DNA of 64,000 nt from Gammaproteobacteria bacterium (GTDB lineage: Bacteria; Pseudomonadota; Gammaproteobacteria; Pseudomonadales; Azotimanducaceae), in the NCBI GenBank assembly GCA_009840545.1, contig VXNM01000010.1:716627-780626 (forward strand), given 5' to 3'. How positions within the stretch are numbered: position 1 is the first letter of the stretch; each line of letters opens with the position of its first letter. A program made the position numbers and the translations under genes. The notes under the pieces are model-generated. The model did not search any database, was not told the origin of the DNA, and worked only from the letters and a program-made list of their open reading frames with translations. This document shows, piece after piece, positions 1 to 8,599 of the stretch.

Positions 1-1
1 G

Positions 2-388
2 ATCATGAGCGAGATTCTGGATGTTTATTCCCTTTTCCCAGCGGCTCAGCGAGGCTTCTCCGAGTCCCGTCAATTGTGAAAAGGCTGCACGTGACATTTT
101 GTGCCTCCTACGTAGTTGGATGATCTCCTTGGGAGTAAGGACGCCAAAGTGCTGGCACAATGCATTGTGCTCGATCTCCTCGGCTTCCCAATCGGTAAAC
201 TGGAAGTCACACTGATTGCAACTGTGAACAGGAATTTCGACTGGTAGTCGTACCGCTGACTCGTCGGAGCCGTAGACGTACTCACGTTTCTGAATCGAGG
301 TGGAGACTAGATTGTTCTCACATTGAGGACAGGTGATGTTCCTTTGACGAGTTGCTTGACTTGATGATCTTTCTTTCTGGGATTCCAT
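2..388 (-). CDS. MqsA/YgiT-type antitoxin-like zinc-finger HTH protein (3' end cut by window edge)
   Basis: I translated 129 codons from the ATG at 386-388 down to the window edge; the frame has no stop. The N-terminus has two CxxC pairs (CPQC near residues 20-23 and CNQC near 60-63) that would bind zinc. After them comes a helix-turn-helix stretch (SRAAFSQLTGLGEASLSRWE) ending in an SRWEKG-like motif. This is the layout of MqsA/YgiT-type antitoxins: zinc-binding N-terminal domain, linker rich in E/N, and XRE-like C-terminal DNA-binding domain. In the family the protein binds a partner toxin and represses its own operon. The preceding gene ends only 7 bp upstream, so the two are probably co-transcribed. 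The C-terminus is missing. It could instead be a standalone regulator. Confidence 0.7.
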   Translation of the reverse strand, partial: MESQKERSSSQATRQRNITCPQCENNLVSTSIQKREYVYGSDESAVRLPVEIPVHSCNQCDFQFTDWEAEEIEHNALCQHFGVLTPKEIIQLRRRHKMSRAAFSQLTGLGEASLSRWEKGINIQNLAHD

Positions 389-395
389 TCTTTCC

Positions 396-758
396 TTAAA
401 TTGTTTTGGTTTCGTTGGAATAGTGGAAGCTGCGTCCAATGATCTTTCCGGATCCAAGCTGAATCTTGACGTAAATCTTCGGCTCGTTAGCATCCAAGTC
501 GATTTCCATGACGTAGCCTGTTTTGCCAGGTGGTGATTGGAGTTCTACAGTAGTTACTTTACACTCGGACTCCAGTTCTGTTGCGATCAGTTCCCAAGCA
601 CTTTCATTAGTGAAAAACCCATCGAGATGCCCGTTTGGATTGCGAACGCTCCTAGGCTGTCATTGAATTGGACTTGAAGGTGACCACATGACTATTCGGG
701 CTTTAGGCTTGCGCGCCAGGATGATTAGTTGCTTTCGTATCGAGGAATCGATACTCAT
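396..758 (-). pseudogene. Small partner gene of the MqsA-like protein, broken by an in-frame stop
   Basis: An ATG at 756-758 with a good ribosome site (AAGGAAA) opens a frame whose natural stop is at 396-398, 121 codons away. That frame is cut by TGA at 660-662. After the stop the same frame reads a compact domain ending in YVKIQLGSGKIIGRSFHYS, just before the antitoxin start. Around 630-690 another frame gives a plausible continuation (QVQFNDSLGAF then RNPNGHLDGFF), so a pair of compensating indels may be the real lesion. Position suggests the toxin or partner of the antitoxin-like gene. I do not recognise it as MqsR. Whether any product is made is unclear. Confidence 0.5.
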
Positions 759-840
759 TGTTAGTTTCCTTTGTTGGCGATTAGACAAAAAGTGACATCA
801 TTTGATCATTGTACATCAGGATCGAAGAATTAGTGAATTT

Positions 841-862
841 TTTCCTATCATATGATAGGAAA
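841..862. promoter_or_regulatory. 22-bp perfect palindrome, probable operator
   Basis: The half-site TTTCCTATCAT is followed directly by its exact reverse complement. It lies 82 bp upstream of the minus-strand pair at 396-758 and 2-388. A possible -10 (TACAAT on the minus strand, near 800-805) sits between the palindrome and the gene. MqsA-type antitoxins repress their operons through short palindromes, so autoregulation is a reasonable inference. No other gene is close. Confidence 0.45.
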
Positions 863-1456
863 TTGTCTGGGTATGTTGGATCTTGAAGAATGGAGAAGGG
901 TACGAATTGGCTTAAGTTAGTGATTCGCCCACTATGTCGAATTGGGAATCGATTCTTAGGGTACGATCGCCTGTATGCCGAAAGTATCGTCTTTAGCTCG
1001 AATTCCGTGCTGAGAGTTTTGGTTGTGCTTGTGGGAGAGAAAGGTTCGATTTTTGGACGTTTGGTCTAGTATCTTGCTGCGTCCTACGGAGACTCCAACA
1101 TCAATGACGTAGTCATCGCTTCTTCGACTTTTGACACTTTGAATCGCTCAAATGACCTGGCAATACCATTGGACAAGCGATTTCACCTGAGTCTTTATAG
1201 CGTTGGTCTAGGAATCCATTTTCAAATGCTAAAACATCAGCAATTGAACGGCATTGCTGAAATTCTGTGCTCGGGATAATTGCAGATAAAATTTACACTA
1301 CTTTTGAGGTTGAATGACCTAGCGGTCGTTGGCATCGCTACCCATGTGTTAGAGAGTTTCTCAGTCAATCGGCATCACATGTAGTAGATTTCTCTGCTGA
1401 CGCAATTTTCGTTGATTTCGTCATGTTAGATCTGCTGATGGCGGTCTAACCAACCG
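863..1456. other. Intergenic region, no gene seen
   Basis: No convincing reading frame, RNA gene or repeat was found on either strand between the palindrome and the Fic promoter region. Confidence 0.5.
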
Positions 1457-1523
1457 TTTGTGTATGCTAAAAGCAGCTTTGAGCTAACACAAATGCATTT
1501 GATGTAGTTTCAACTAACACAAA
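1457..1523 (+). promoter_or_regulatory. Repeated CTAACACAAA sites in front of the Fic gene
   Basis: CTAACACAAA occurs at 1484-1493 and again at 1514-1523, exactly 30 bp apart. An inverted relative (TTTGTGTATGCTAA) starts at 1457. The second copy abuts the GTG start codon and takes the place of a ribosome site. Such spacing suggests binding of a dimeric regulator, perhaps the Fic protein itself through its C-terminal winged helix. That is inference. Confidence 0.35.
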
Positions 1524-2624
1524 GTGAAACCTTTCGACCCATCTCCGCTGTCGCCGCAGGGCCTTCAATTGGAGCCTTTAGTGTATCTGATTGGACAGGC
1601 CAATGCCATGCTTTCCAGATACGATGGACTGCTAGAAAACCTAATCAACCCTCAGGTTCTGCTCTCACCACTTGTCATGAAGGAGGCAGAACTCTCGTCG
1701 CGCATTGAAGGCACGATGGCTACAGCCAACGAGGCTTATCAAAAGGAGGCAGGCCGCGAATTCACTGCCGAGAAAGAAGCTGACATTCAAGAGGTCCTCA
1801 ACTACCGTTCAACTCTTCAACTTGCCACACACCTCATTGGGTCTCGACCGATAAATCTGTACCTAATCCGTCAAATGCACAGCACACTCATGCAGGGAGT
1901 GCGCGGAGCTCAGCTTCAGGTTGGTGGCTTTAGAGTCACCCAGAATTGGATAAGTCCCACGGGATGTTCCATCGATGAAGCGACGTACGTTCCACCATCA
2001 CCGGAACAGCTTCCAGGTCATTTGGAACAATTCGAAGCAGTTTTGACAAGTGCGGAACGGGAGCCCGATCCTATCGTACGCGCTGCTCTTCTACACGCAC
2101 AATTCGAACTCATTCATCCGTTTGACGATGGGAATGGACGGATAGGAAGACTATTGATTCCTCTCTACCTCAGCAAGATTGGCTGTCTTGTTAAACCTTC
2201 CTTCTATATCAGCGGCTACTTTGAAACGCACCGTGCGGAATATCTCCAACGGCTGGGCGCAATATCGAGTCATGGGGATTGGATGGGGTGGATAGAATTC
2301 TTCTTGAAGGCAGTCGTTGAGCAAGCACAACAGAATATCGGTCTTGTGCGAAGTATTGGGCAGTTGTATGAACAAAAAAAGAACGAATTCCTCACTTTAC
2401 TCAAGACCGAACTAGCTGTTCCACTTCTTGACTACTTGTTCAAGAAACCGGTGTTTTATGCACCGGATGTGCACCGAACTCTGGGTATCAATCGGGTACG
2501 TGCTGCCAAATACATCGGAATTCTGCGCGAGGCAGGTATCTTTCAAGAGATCGAACCGGCAACGGGTCGACAGGGTGCCTTTTTAGCACTAGACGCTCTT
2601 TTCGAAATCACTGACCAACAGTAG
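1524..2624 (+). CDS. Fic family protein (AMPylase-like) with C-terminal winged helix
   Basis: The 366-residue product carries the Fic signature HPFDDGNGRIGR from about residue 198. Its histidine is the catalytic base and its acidic/GNGR part binds the nucleotide in protein AMPylation. Near residues 58-63 the N-terminal inhibitory motif SSRIEG matches the (S/T)xxxE(G/N) pattern that blocks the active site in self-restrained Fic enzymes. The last 80 residues resemble a winged-helix DNA-binding domain (YAPDVHRTLGINRVRAAKYIGIL). This is the standalone N-Fic-HTH layout. The start is GTG; there is no clear Shine-Dalgarno sequence, and repeated CTAACACAAA sites lie immediately upstream. The target is unknown, and no antitoxin gene is adjacent because inhibition is built in. 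Confidence 0.9.
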   Translation: MKPFDPSPLSPQGLQLEPLVYLIGQANAMLSRYDGLLENLINPQVLLSPLVMKEAELSSRIEGTMATANEAYQKEAGREFTAEKEADIQEVLNYRSTLQLATHLIGSRPINLYLIRQMHSTLMQGVRGAQLQVGGFRVTQNWISPTGCSIDEATYVPPSPEQLPGHLEQFEAVLTSAEREPDPIVRAALLHAQFELIHPFDDGNGRIGRLLIPLYLSKIGCLVKPSFYISGYFETHRAEYLQRLGAISSHGDWMGWIEFFLKAVVEQAQQNIGLVRSIGQLYEQKKNEFLTLLKTELAVPLLDYLFKKPVFYAPDVHRTLGINRVRAAKYIGILREAGIFQEIEPATGRQGAFLALDALFEITDQQ

Positions 2625-2962
2625 AGATTACGTCAGATATAAGCCAATGCCAGAGATTCATCTTTGAGTGAAAACGGCGTTTCTGTGTGAGCGTCGAATG
2701 AACCTGATTTATTTTGTGCGAAAATTTTTTTGGGCACTTAGATACCCTTGAACTTTATCTATAGTGTGTCCAGACTCAGCTTGAGTAAGTCTGAAGACTA
2801 AGGCAGTTCTCAAGAGTAGGATAACTAGTCCAATCAAATCAATTGATTGTTTTTTTGCAAGAAATTGCCAATTCAAGCTTCCTTATGCATCACATTTCGT
2901 AACAAATAGGGGATGTTTTGGTAAAATATTGCAGAAATCGTGACTTAAACGAGAAATAACCA
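2625..2962. other. Intergenic region, AT-rich
   Basis: Short poly-T runs but no gene, no clear terminator hairpin and no repeat that I can support. Confidence 0.4.
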
Positions 2963-4279
2963 ATGCTTTTACGATTCGGAGTAGCCAACCACCGTTCCAT
3001 GCGGGAATACCAGGAAATCCTGTTTGTTGCCTCGCACTCGCCCGATCGGTTGATGTTCCCCGTATCCGTCGTGGACGCGTCTGTGGTTCCTGCTACAGTG
3101 TTTGTTGGAGCAAACGCATCCGGCAAGTCGAATCTCCTCGATGCAATGGTCGAAATGGAGCAGCTAGTTGTTCGATCTCACAAGCACTACGACGAAACGG
3201 ACAGGATTCGTCGGTCGCCATTTCGACTTGATCCCCACAGCGAGAGTAGTCCAACACGGTTTGAATGTAGTTTCACTTTGGAAACGGGGACGGATGAGGT
3301 ACCCGTTTACGATTTGGAGATCGAGTTCACGGATTATGAAGTATGCCGTGAACGGTTACGCCGTACGGTACGCCAGGAACGCCGTAGTACACACACTCTC
3401 TACACGCGCCAAAACGAGAACGGCAAAGTACATGTTGAGTTTGGAGCCCAGTTGCAGGGAGCGAACCAGATTACAGCAAATCTTACCCGACCCAATAGTC
3501 TGTTTCTCTCCGCTGCCGCCCAGAATAACCACCAGCAACTCACCGAGATTCATAGGTGGTTCGCCAATGACTGGAAAAATCTGGTCTCAGTCGGACCAAT
3601 TTCCGAGTCCTCGGCTGCCGAGGCAATCGCCGACTCCCAAAACCGCGAATTGTTGGGCAAGCTATTGCAGCAAGCTGAGACGGGCGTGCGGGGGATTGAT
3701 CTCATTGAACGAGAATGGGACGAAGGAGCTATTGAATTTTCGCGCAGTGTAGCGCAGCACCTTGTTGATGACTTGCAGGTGAAGGACGGTCCTATCCCCC
3801 TGAAACTAGCAGATAGTCTTCTAGACTCTCCTCGAAGGCAGCTTCGTTTACTTCACGAGACCGCAGGAGACCTGCTACCTTTGGACTACAGGTCTGAGAG
3901 CCTTGGTACAAAAATGCTCTTAACGCTTGTATTACCTGCTTTCGACTCGCTCTCGAAGGGCAGTGTTCTTTTGATCGACGAAATAGACTCCAGTCTTCAC
4001 CCACGACTGGTCAAAGCATTCGTTTCACTGTTTCTGCGACCGGAGTCCAATCCGAAAGGCGCACAGCTAATCTTCACCACACACGATGTCACACTTCTTG
4101 GGACAGGACTACTGTCTCAGAACGCAATTTGGATGGTGGACAAAGACTTAGAGGGAGTGTCGACCGTCAATCCTCTGTCAGATTACAAAATACGAGGCGA
4201 CTTCGAAAGAGCGTATCGCGATGGAAGGGTCGGTGGCTCGCCAGAGTTGCATGGGTTTTTCCTCGATCTCACGGCTTAA
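2963..4279 (+). CDS. AAA15-type ATP-binding protein (OLD/RloA-like ATPase)
   Basis: The 438-residue protein begins with an ABC/SMC-like N-terminus (LLRFGVANHRSMRE). It has a Walker A motif GANASGKS at residues 49-56 and Walker B with a following His (LLIDEIDSSLHPRL) around 335-348, then a switch region TTHDVTLL. This is the ATP-binding protein family that often pairs with an RloB-type nuclease in anti-phage or abortive-infection modules. No RloB-like gene follows: after the stop there is only about 270 bp of unrecognised sequence, so the ATPase is solitary or has lost its partner. A decayed copy of an internal piece of this gene lies at 13017-13150. The start ATG has only a weak ribosome site (GAGAAA). 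Confidence 0.8.
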   Translation: MLLRFGVANHRSMREYQEILFVASHSPDRLMFPVSVVDASVVPATVFVGANASGKSNLLDAMVEMEQLVVRSHKHYDETDRIRRSPFRLDPHSESSPTRFECSFTLETGTDEVPVYDLEIEFTDYEVCRERLRRTVRQERRSTHTLYTRQNENGKVHVEFGAQLQGANQITANLTRPNSLFLSAAAQNNHQQLTEIHRWFANDWKNLVSVGPISESSAAEAIADSQNRELLGKLLQQAETGVRGIDLIEREWDEGAIEFSRSVAQHLVDDLQVKDGPIPLKLADSLLDSPRRQLRLLHETAGDLLPLDYRSESLGTKMLLTLVLPAFDSLSKGSVLLIDEIDSSLHPRLVKAFVSLFLRPESNPKGAQLIFTTHDVTLLGTGLLSQNAIWMVDKDLEGVSTVNPLSDYKIRGDFERAYRDGRVGGSPELHGFFLDLTA

Positions 4280-4547
4280 ACAGTGAGGCGATTGCGGAAG
4301 GAGACGGCATCAAGATACCCGCTGGAGGCTGCGCTCCAGGCAGGGGTGCTTGCTCTTGTTAGGCGATAATTCCACCAGCGACAAACAGACATGTTATCGT
4401 TGTAAAAAGAGAGGTCTTGGAGTTCACCAAGTTCCTCCTTATGGGTGAGACGTGCACCCTAATGAATGGGAGCGGTTAGCTGTGTGAAGCTATGCTCACA
4501 ACGCCCCATAGACTACGTTTGGAATGTGACTGGAACTCCATCTACCG

Positions 4548-5156
4548 CTAGAACGACCATCCGATGCCTGCCGAAATAATGTAGGAATCCAAAAAACTTT
4601 CCGTAGGAGATTCGAATGAACCACCCAGCACAATATTGTTGAAATCGAGTGTGTAGTAGCCGCCCACACGCAGGGATTGTTCATCTCCGTCGAGGTTGTT
4701 CAAGGAGATCATGAACCTTCCTCCACTATCACCATAAAAAGTACCAGCATTGAGTGAAGTTTCATCTTGTGTCACATCTACAATCCCCAGCCCTGAGACA
4801 CCAAAGTCAAGCACTGTCTCAGAGAATGCGATTGATGCAAACGGAGTAAAGCGATTTTCCAGACTGTAACCTATTGCGAATTCGGTATAGGTGAGGTCAA
4901 CGTCAAAGTCCAGACAAAAATCAATATCGCAGAGTCGGTCGCTTCCCGATACGGATCCCCCTGAAGTTCCGAAGTACATATCGTTGCTTTCGTTGAAGTG
5001 ATACCAGTCGACGCTGACCCCATTCATTTCAAATTCTGCATCCGTAGTGTCCTCGGACAGACTCACTGATGTAAATTCGCCTACTATTACGTTCTCTGCC
5101 ATTGCAGGAGCGACGAGTAGCAAAAATGTTGCAAGTGTTGCCAGTAGTTGCTTCAT
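4548..5156 (-). CDS. Small outer-membrane beta-barrel protein
   Basis: The 202-residue product starts with a clear Sec signal peptide (MKQLLATLATFLLLVAPAMA, cut after AMA). The rest is alternating hydrophobic/polar short strands, and the last residue is the terminal phenylalanine recognised by the BAM machinery (SAGIGWSF). A cysteine pair (CDIDFC) falls in a predicted loop. It resembles small porin-like or YfaZ/OmpW-type barrels, but I cannot name a family. The start is supported by GGAGGAAG eight bases upstream. It is transcribed alone, convergent with the AAA gene. Confidence 0.7.
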   Translation of the reverse strand: MKQLLATLATFLLLVAPAMAENVIVGEFTSVSLSEDTTDAEFEMNGVSVDWYHFNESNDMYFGTSGGSVSGSDRLCDIDFCLDFDVDLTYTEFAIGYSLENRFTPFASIAFSETVLDFGVSGLGIVDVTQDETSLNAGTFYGDSGGRFMISLNNLDGDEQSLRVGGYYTLDFNNIVLGGSFESPTESFLDSYIISAGIGWSF

Positions 5157-5246
5157 GTTCTTCCTCCTAGAGAGTGGGTATATCTGAAAGGTTTCTGCCT
5201 TTCTCCTCTGACACTACTAATACCGTTTAGTTCGATATAGCGATCT

Positions 5247-5420
5247 CTACACTCTCCAATCGGTCACTTCGACGTCATCCAGGGTCTTGCTTCGTCCGCC
5301 ATGCCTATGCTTCAGCACTTGGAGGACAATCGAAACCGGAACGGGATCAGTCTCTAGTTGACAAGCCAATTGATCGTACGACGTGTCAAAGACCTCGATT
5401 TGGAGGCTAACTAAAGAGTT
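5247..5420 (-). pseudogene. Possible short gene remnant
   Basis: One frame is open for 57 codons between two stops and reads like protein (SLQIEVFDTSYDQLAC, then VSIVLQVLKHRHGGRSKTLD). It has no ATG and no ribosome site. It may be a fragment of a lost gene or chance. The rest of 5157-5582 holds nothing I recognise. Confidence 0.2.
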
Positions 5421-5637
5421 CTAGTTCAGCGGAGCGAGCTTGCTCCATGTTATACCAATTCTGGAGTATTCGATCTCGTTTCTGTTGGATCCGAGAAATT
5501 CGCCAGAACCGAAGGTTCTCTCGTTTAAGGAAATCCTTGGCTCGTTGGGGAGAAACATGTCGCTTTGCTGAATCAGTCCCTCATGGAACTGCAAAAATGG
5601 AGACTGAAGCAGAGTCGAAATACAAAAGCTACAGTTC

Positions 5638-6060
5638 TTGTCGGTGCTGATCGCGCTGCTTGCATCCACCACTGTGTTTGCGCAGATTGCCGGTACATAT
5701 GCTGTGGAAGTCGAAGGAATGGGACCGGGAGGCGAAGGGCCGGAGGTTACCTTGACACTCGCTGTTGACGAAGATGGGGCGTATTCTGCAACGGCAAATA
5801 CTCCGATGGGCAAGAGGAGTCAGAGTGTTGAAGTAGACGGAAATGAGTTCATATTTTCGACCAAAGTTGAGTCCCCGCAAGGCAGCATGACAATGTCCTA
5901 CTCAGGTAGCGTCGAAGATGGTGAATTGAAAGGAAAAGTATCCGCAAAAGCTCTTGGAATGGAGATGTCCTTCACTGGCACACTCAAGAAGAAGGAATCT
6001 GAGGAAAGAGTCGACGAAGAGGCCGAAGACGGGTCCGCAGAGAACACGCCAGAGGCCTAA
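5638..6060 (+). CDS. Small exported protein of unknown function
   Basis: The 140-residue product has a hydrophobic N-terminus ending in TTVFAQ (signal peptidase-like site). About 90 residues of beta-rich sequence with Gly/Val/Thr patterns follow (YAVEVEG, VTLTLAVDEDGAYSATANT, FTGTLKKK), then a very acidic tail (EERVDEEAEDGSAE). The frame only has a TTG start, without the usual positive charges before the hydrophobic segment. A different frame beginning at ATG 5583 supplies exactly that (MELQKWRLKQSRNTKATVLVG) and meets this one near 5640. A one-base frameshift in the signal peptide is therefore likely. The repeated strand pattern suggests a lipocalin-like or META-like fold, but I cannot assign it. 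Confidence 0.5.
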   Translation: MSVLIALLASTTVFAQIAGTYAVEVEGMGPGGEGPEVTLTLAVDEDGAYSATANTPMGKRSQSVEVDGNEFIFSTKVESPQGSMTMSYSGSVEDGELKGKVSAKALGMEMSFTGTLKKKESEERVDEEAEDGSAENTPEA

Positions 6061-6342
6061 TTCCAATCGTGAATTAGTTCTGAGTCGTTCGCCTCGGGGT
6101 CGCAGATCCCGTCAACGCAGGAGATCCAAACCGTCCGTGGCTCTCCTGGGCTAGGACTTCACCGGGAACACGGCCTCCAAGGTCGCGACACCAAGGAAAG
6201 CCAGGCGGAAGAGATGAAACATCCAGAAAATGAGACTTGTTAGGTAATCAGCTGTCCGCTTAACATGTCGTGAACCCCCATGAGCTTAAATGAAAAATAG
6301 AAGGGTGGTTCACGCCAATTTGATGGTAGCATTACTGAGCAA

Positions 6343-6531
6343 ATGAGGCTCTTCTTTCGTCGCTGTCTGATCATCACAAGTCTTGCCATGTTTGGACTTG
6401 GAGTCGTGAGTGCGCTGTTGTTTGCTGTTGCAATTACTCCAGTTATGATCGTCCTAGCAGTCGGTTTCTGGGTTCTGGCCCTACTTCTGGCACTGTTCTA
6501 CAAGGTAATGCTGAAGCAAGACTCGGACTAA
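6343..6531 (+). CDS. Small two-span membrane protein
   Basis: The 62-residue protein has a basic start (MRLFFRR) and two hydrophobic segments (about residues 8-30 and 33-53), followed by a short charged tail KQDSD. It sits between the exported-protein gene and the M48 protease gene on the same strand. No family is recognised. The ribosome site is weak. Confidence 0.45.
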   Translation: MRLFFRRCLIITSLAMFGLGVVSALLFAVAITPVMIVLAVGFWVLALLLALFYKVMLKQDSD

Positions 6532-6745
6532 GTAATCGCAGTGGATTTGCAACGCTTACTAGTCCAAAGGATAGTGGTTTGTTTTGAAGCCCGCTGATGT
6601 CGATCGCGCAGACTTAGAGTGGGTTGAGAAGTGATACCCGAAAGAAGAAAATTCACGGACGAGAACTGTTCCCTTGAGCAAACGCAGTCCAAAATTGGTT
6701 CCTATAATTGTTGCTTTCTTGGTTTGTGTTGGAAAAGGGGAATAA

Positions 6746-7804
6746 ATGTCTAAGTTTGCGGCTACATGTGTATTGACAGCATGTATTTTTCTGGTAGCCG
6801 GATGCCTCTCGACCAGTGTGCCTCAGGTAGATAGAGAGGAGGTCACAAGCGCTTTATACGATCAGCGCAAACTTGCAGTTGATCTTTACTTGGAAAGGCT
6901 GGTTAAAGTAAACGAATTGGCTCTTCCGATCTTAAGAGCCAACAACGAAATTTGCAACGAGGTGTCTGGCCATCGAATAGGGGTAACAATTCTTACCAAG
7001 CGCTCTCTTCCATTTAACCTGCAGAAGGCCGCAGAGGACGAATTCGGCATTGGATCTCGACCGGTTATCTACATCACTCCAGGTACACCTGCCGCCAATA
7101 GCGAATTAAGAAGCGGAGATAGACTCTACCGAATCAACGACACCAATATAGGAGACAATCTGTGGTCTCGAAACACTGCACACAACGTCTTGAAAGATGC
7201 ACTCAAGGAGGGCGAGGACGTAACGCTTCGAGTCATGCGCCGAGGCAGCCATGATCAGATAGTTTCCGTGTTGACGCCCGAGCCGATGTGCCAATCCTTT
7301 GTTTACTTGATCCAGGACCCGCTTCCCAATGCGTTTGCCGATGGACAAGACATCTTCGTATACACCGGATTGCTGAAAGAAGCTGAAAACGACCATGAAG
7401 TGCAGGTTGTACTAGCTCACGAATTGGCTCACAACGCAATGTCACATGTTGCAAAGTCGGGAAGGATTGGATTAGTGGGCAGCGTGTTGGAGGCTTTGAT
7501 TTTCGACGAGGACGACGATGCTGATGGAGTGATATCCGATCTCGCAGTTCTAACGTTTAGTCCAAGTTTCGAACGCGAAGCAGACTACGTAGGAATCTAC
7601 ATGCTTGCCCGTGCTGGACTGGATACGGAGAGTGCTGCTACATTTTGGAGACGACTGGCGGTAGAGTACCCCGAGGAAAACCAAAGGACACTACTAGCGA
7701 CTCATCCCATTCATACGGAACGATTTCTGAGAATGGAGAAGGCGCATCAGGAGATAGTCGAGAAAATGGAAGATGGTTCCCCGCTCATTCCTGAAGCCAG
7801 ATAG
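6746..7804 (+). CDS. M48 family zinc metalloprotease, lipoprotein, with PDZ-like domain
   Basis: The 352-residue product has a lipoprotein signal with lipobox LVAGC (lipidated Cys20). The M48 zinc site HELAH is at about residues 225-229, and EREADYVG about 50 residues later supplies the third ligand. Between them and the N-terminus lies a PDZ-like segment (TPGTPAANSELRSGDRLYRIND). M48 lipoproteins act in periplasmic quality control of outer-membrane proteins (compare BepA and LoiP). The ATG is preceded by AAAGGGG. Two degenerate relatives lie in this window: a close paralogue at 13800-14472 and a more distant one at 16850-17645. Confidence 0.88.
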   Translation: MSKFAATCVLTACIFLVAGCLSTSVPQVDREEVTSALYDQRKLAVDLYLERLVKVNELALPILRANNEICNEVSGHRIGVTILTKRSLPFNLQKAAEDEFGIGSRPVIYITPGTPAANSELRSGDRLYRINDTNIGDNLWSRNTAHNVLKDALKEGEDVTLRVMRRGSHDQIVSVLTPEPMCQSFVYLIQDPLPNAFADGQDIFVYTGLLKEAENDHEVQVVLAHELAHNAMSHVAKSGRIGLVGSVLEALIFDEDDDADGVISDLAVLTFSPSFEREADYVGIYMLARAGLDTESAATFWRRLAVEYPEENQRTLLATHPIHTERFLRMEKAHQEIVEKMEDGSPLIPEAR

Positions 7805-8365
7805 CAGTCGAGATTTCTCGTAGGTGTAGTTAAGCAAGTTAGGCTACGAGATAGGCGGAATAACAGAGCACAGATTTGCCGCTGAAACGGATTCACATTT
7901 GCTTGTTCCATCAGAAATAGTCCGTTTCCGCCGCGAGCTCTTGTGGCATTTTTGAGGCGATTTTTCGGCCGGCTCGCGAGTTCACGACCCTCAATACAAC
8001 GTAGAACAACGAAACTCTTCCGTTTATGAATCCGTGGGATTCAATCACAAGCTCATGTCGTACCCTGCGTGCACACTGAAGGACCCTGGAATCTCAAGAT
8101 TCAGAACAGCCAGCTTTAGGTCCTACGATGCTAACGACGGGTTTTACGAGCATATGTCCCAGCGTCATGGCAGAACCGTAAATGAGGACCAGCGATAATG
8201 GGAACTGAACGACCGAGTACTTCCTGAGTCCACTACAATGCAAGCTTGACTCTTAGATACGATGCTTATACTTTTGAAATATGAGATGGTCGTTCCTTCG
8301 TCGCGTTTAGGGGCGATGAAACACTCGGACCATCGCACGAATTTGACACGTGCACTTGAAACGCG
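7805..8365. other. Intergenic region, no gene seen
   Basis: About 560 bp without a convincing frame on either strand, and no RNA gene or repeat that I can support. It may be the eroded remains of a gene. Confidence 0.4.
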
Positions 8366-8554
8366 ATGGTAGATGACATTCCAATTGAGACTCAAGCAGC
8401 TCAGATCCTTTGGGAGATACTCAGACAAATGAAGACCGACGAGCAGCGGGAAGAACTTGTGGATTTTCTCAAAAAGCTACACAAAGCTGCGGAAGAGTTC
8501 ACACTAGAAGAAGCAATTTGTAGCTTGCTCGAGGGTGATCGAAAAGAGAAGTAG
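8366..8554 (+). CDS. Small acidic/helical protein, unknown
   Basis: The 62-residue frame is rich in Glu, Lys and Leu with heptad-like spacing (QAAQILWEILRQMKTDEQREEL, split by short turns). That is unlike chance frames nearby. There is no strong ribosome site. It could be a small regulator or a fragment. Confidence 0.35.
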   Translation: MVDDIPIETQAAQILWEILRQMKTDEQREELVDFLKKLHKAAEEFTLEEAICSLLEGDRKEK

Positions 8555-8599
8555 GAAACTCACCCTTGCTTCGTCGTTTTAGGGTGGTTTTCGCAGCGA

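Noticed and set aside
660-662. Stop-codon recoding (in-frame TGA here, TAA at 11550, TAG at about 51138)
   Set aside because: All three stop codons end intact genes elsewhere in the window, no SECIS-like or recoding signal was seen, and the interrupted genes sit among clear pseudogenes.
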